From Candidatus Cloacimonadota bacterium (GTDB taxonomy: Bacteria > Cloacimonadota > Cloacimonadia > Cloacimonadales > Cloacimonadaceae), in assembly GCA_027318525.1 (NCBI GenBank), contig DAHVPA010000023.1, positions 1 through 14,722 of the forward strand: a stretch of 14,722 nucleotides of DNA, read 5' to 3'. The notes under the pieces are model-generated. The model did no database searches. It was not told where the DNA came from and was given only the letters and a program-made list of their open reading frames with translations. Positions 14,222 through 14,722 of this stretch are shown piece after piece. Within the stretch, counting starts at the first letter, position 1. The number at the start of each line of letters is the position of its first letter. Position numbers and translations under genes: made by a program.

Positions 14222-14302
14222 AATTATGAATTAAAAGATAATTACCACAGAATTAACAGAAATAACAGAATGATTAGGGAGATATCTGAATTATGAATTA
14301 AA
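14222..14302. repeat. 14-bp direct repeat
   Basis: AATTATGAATTAAA occurs at 14222-14235 and again at 14289-14302, 67 bases apart. The left arm of the 18-bp inverted repeat element lies between the copies. Confidence 0.85.
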
Positions 14303-14402
14303 TAATGGAATGGATCCCGTATCAAGTACGGGACGACGCCCTTCGGGTCTGGTTTGGAATGACAAAACAGGTAATTCTGTGTAGTTCTGTTAATTCTGTG
14401 GT
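14244..14402. mobile_element. 159-bp element bounded by 18-bp perfect inverted repeats (MITE-like)
   Basis: ACCACAGAATTAACAGAA (14244-14261) is exactly complementary to TTCTGTTAATTCTGTGGT (14385-14402). Inside each arm a further, imperfect CTGT/ACAG copy extends the pairing. There is no open reading frame of note inside, only a palindrome (14315-14333). No target-site duplication is visible at the edges. It could be a miniature inverted-repeat element or a nested intergenic palindrome; mobility is inferred only. Confidence 0.5.
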
Positions 14403-14510
14403 GAAATAAGGAACTGGATTCCAAATCAGGTGTGGAATGGCGTCCTGGCGTTCCTTGTGCTCTTTGCGTTTCATAAAAAACTGGATGCCGTTCTACAACG
14501 GCAAGGCGTC
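14309..14510. repeat. Three related REP-like palindromic units
   Basis: Each unit starts (A/C)TGGAT, forms a short stem-loop and is followed by a GACGCC- or GGCGTC-like tail. Stems: TCCCGTA/TACGGGA (14315-14333, 5-base loop), ATTCCA/TGGAAT (14418-14437, 8-base loop) and TGCCGTT/AACGGCA (14486-14503, 4-base loop). The first resembles palindromes dispersed in many bacterial genomes. Confidence 0.6.
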
Positions 14511-14535
14511 ATAATGTCTTTGTAGTGAATTCGGT

Positions 14536-14721
14536 TTAATGGAGGCGGCTGAGGATTTCCTCCCGGCTGACCTTGTCTGTTCGGTTGGGCAAAGTTGAGA
14601 TGTATTTTCCATGGATCGTGAGAGTATAGTACCCGTATCCTGTGAATGTGAAATTCACGACAAGGTGATCACCATATACGGCGAGAGTGGATTCTATCGG
14701 TACGCTGTTCTGCAAAGTGAC
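14536..14721 (-). CDS. 3' end of an unidentified leftward gene
   Basis: On the minus strand a frame is open from the window edge to a TAA at 14538-14536, giving 61 C-terminal residues. They contain VNFTFTGYGYYTLTIHGKYI (21-40), which alternates like beta-strands, and end in a basic, helical-looking SREEILSRLH. The other two frames on this strand are interrupted in the same stretch that I checked. I do not recognise the family. The gene starts beyond the window, so domains and function cannot be judged. Confidence 0.6.
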   Translation of the reverse strand, partial: VTLQNSVPIESTLAVYGDHLVVNFTFTGYGYYTLTIHGKYISTLPNRTDKVSREEILSRLH

Positions 14722-14722
14722 A

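Larger units (their letters stand above)
13802..14535. other. 734-base non-coding region
   Basis: I see no credible gene in this stretch. It holds the leader and promoter of the PorV-like operon, then the 11-bp array, then AT-rich sequence with GAAAATTGAA-type and ACCACGGAATACACGAAAC-type runs, and then the inverted-repeat element and the palindromes described separately. Short open frames here have no ribosome sites and no recognisable protein character. Confidence 0.75.

Noticed and set aside
14038..14260. Possible replication origin, from the AT-rich array and TTACCACAG-like words.
   Set aside because: No convincing DnaA boxes (TTATCCACA) were found and no dnaA or dnaN gene is nearby.

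Overview
The window looks like chromosomal DNA from an uncultured Gram-negative bacterium of the Bacteroidetes/FCB superphylum, most like Candidatus Cloacimonadota. That placement is inferred. It rests on a large secreted protein with a BACON domain and a C-terminal 'YPNPF' FlgD-like tail, on a PorV/FadL-type outer-membrane protein, and on the mix of housekeeping genes. No marker gene was searched, so the phylum is a working guess.

Layout. Bases 1-2385 (+) are the 3' part of a large surface-protein gene: two fibronectin-like modules, six 72-residue PEGA-like repeats in perfect register, one BACON domain and a sorting-type tail, followed by a strong terminator. Bases 2444-4563 (-) are a likely operon of a pyridoxal kinase, a HAD phosphatase (4-base overlap) and a small DMT-type membrane protein. 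A 346-base divergent region with a 13-bp inverted repeat then leads into a soluble cyclic-nucleotide-binding histidine kinase (+, 4910-6028) and ribosomal protein L28 (+). Bases 6342-9104 (-) form a compact operon reading adenosine-specific kinase, ThpR, RecA, RecX. Rightward genes follow: a pilin-like protein (9277), FolC (10010) and an unknown small membrane protein (11349). Bases 11685-13801 (-) hold a PorV-like outer-membrane protein gene overlapping dxr by 7 bases. The last ~900 bases are mostly non-coding and rich in repeats: an array of 11-bp units in two opposed blocks, an 18-bp terminal inverted repeat element, and three related palindromes. They end with the 3' end of a leftward gene cut by the window edge (14536-14721).

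How it fits together. Most genes are housekeeping: recombination (RecA/RecX), isoprenoid synthesis (Dxr), folate (FolC), vitamin B6 (pyridoxal kinase) and the ribosome (L28). They are interspersed with cell-envelope genes. Several intergenic regions carry a recognisable sigma-70-like promoter (TTGACA, 16-18 bp, TATAAG-like), and three clear intrinsic terminators separate transcription units.

The least explained parts are the 11-bp array at 14038-14152, the inverted repeat with tandem 11-mers at 4714-4769, the orphan cyclic-nucleotide kinase, and an adenosine-specific kinase heading the recA operon. No tRNA, rRNA, CRISPR array, transposase or phage gene was seen.
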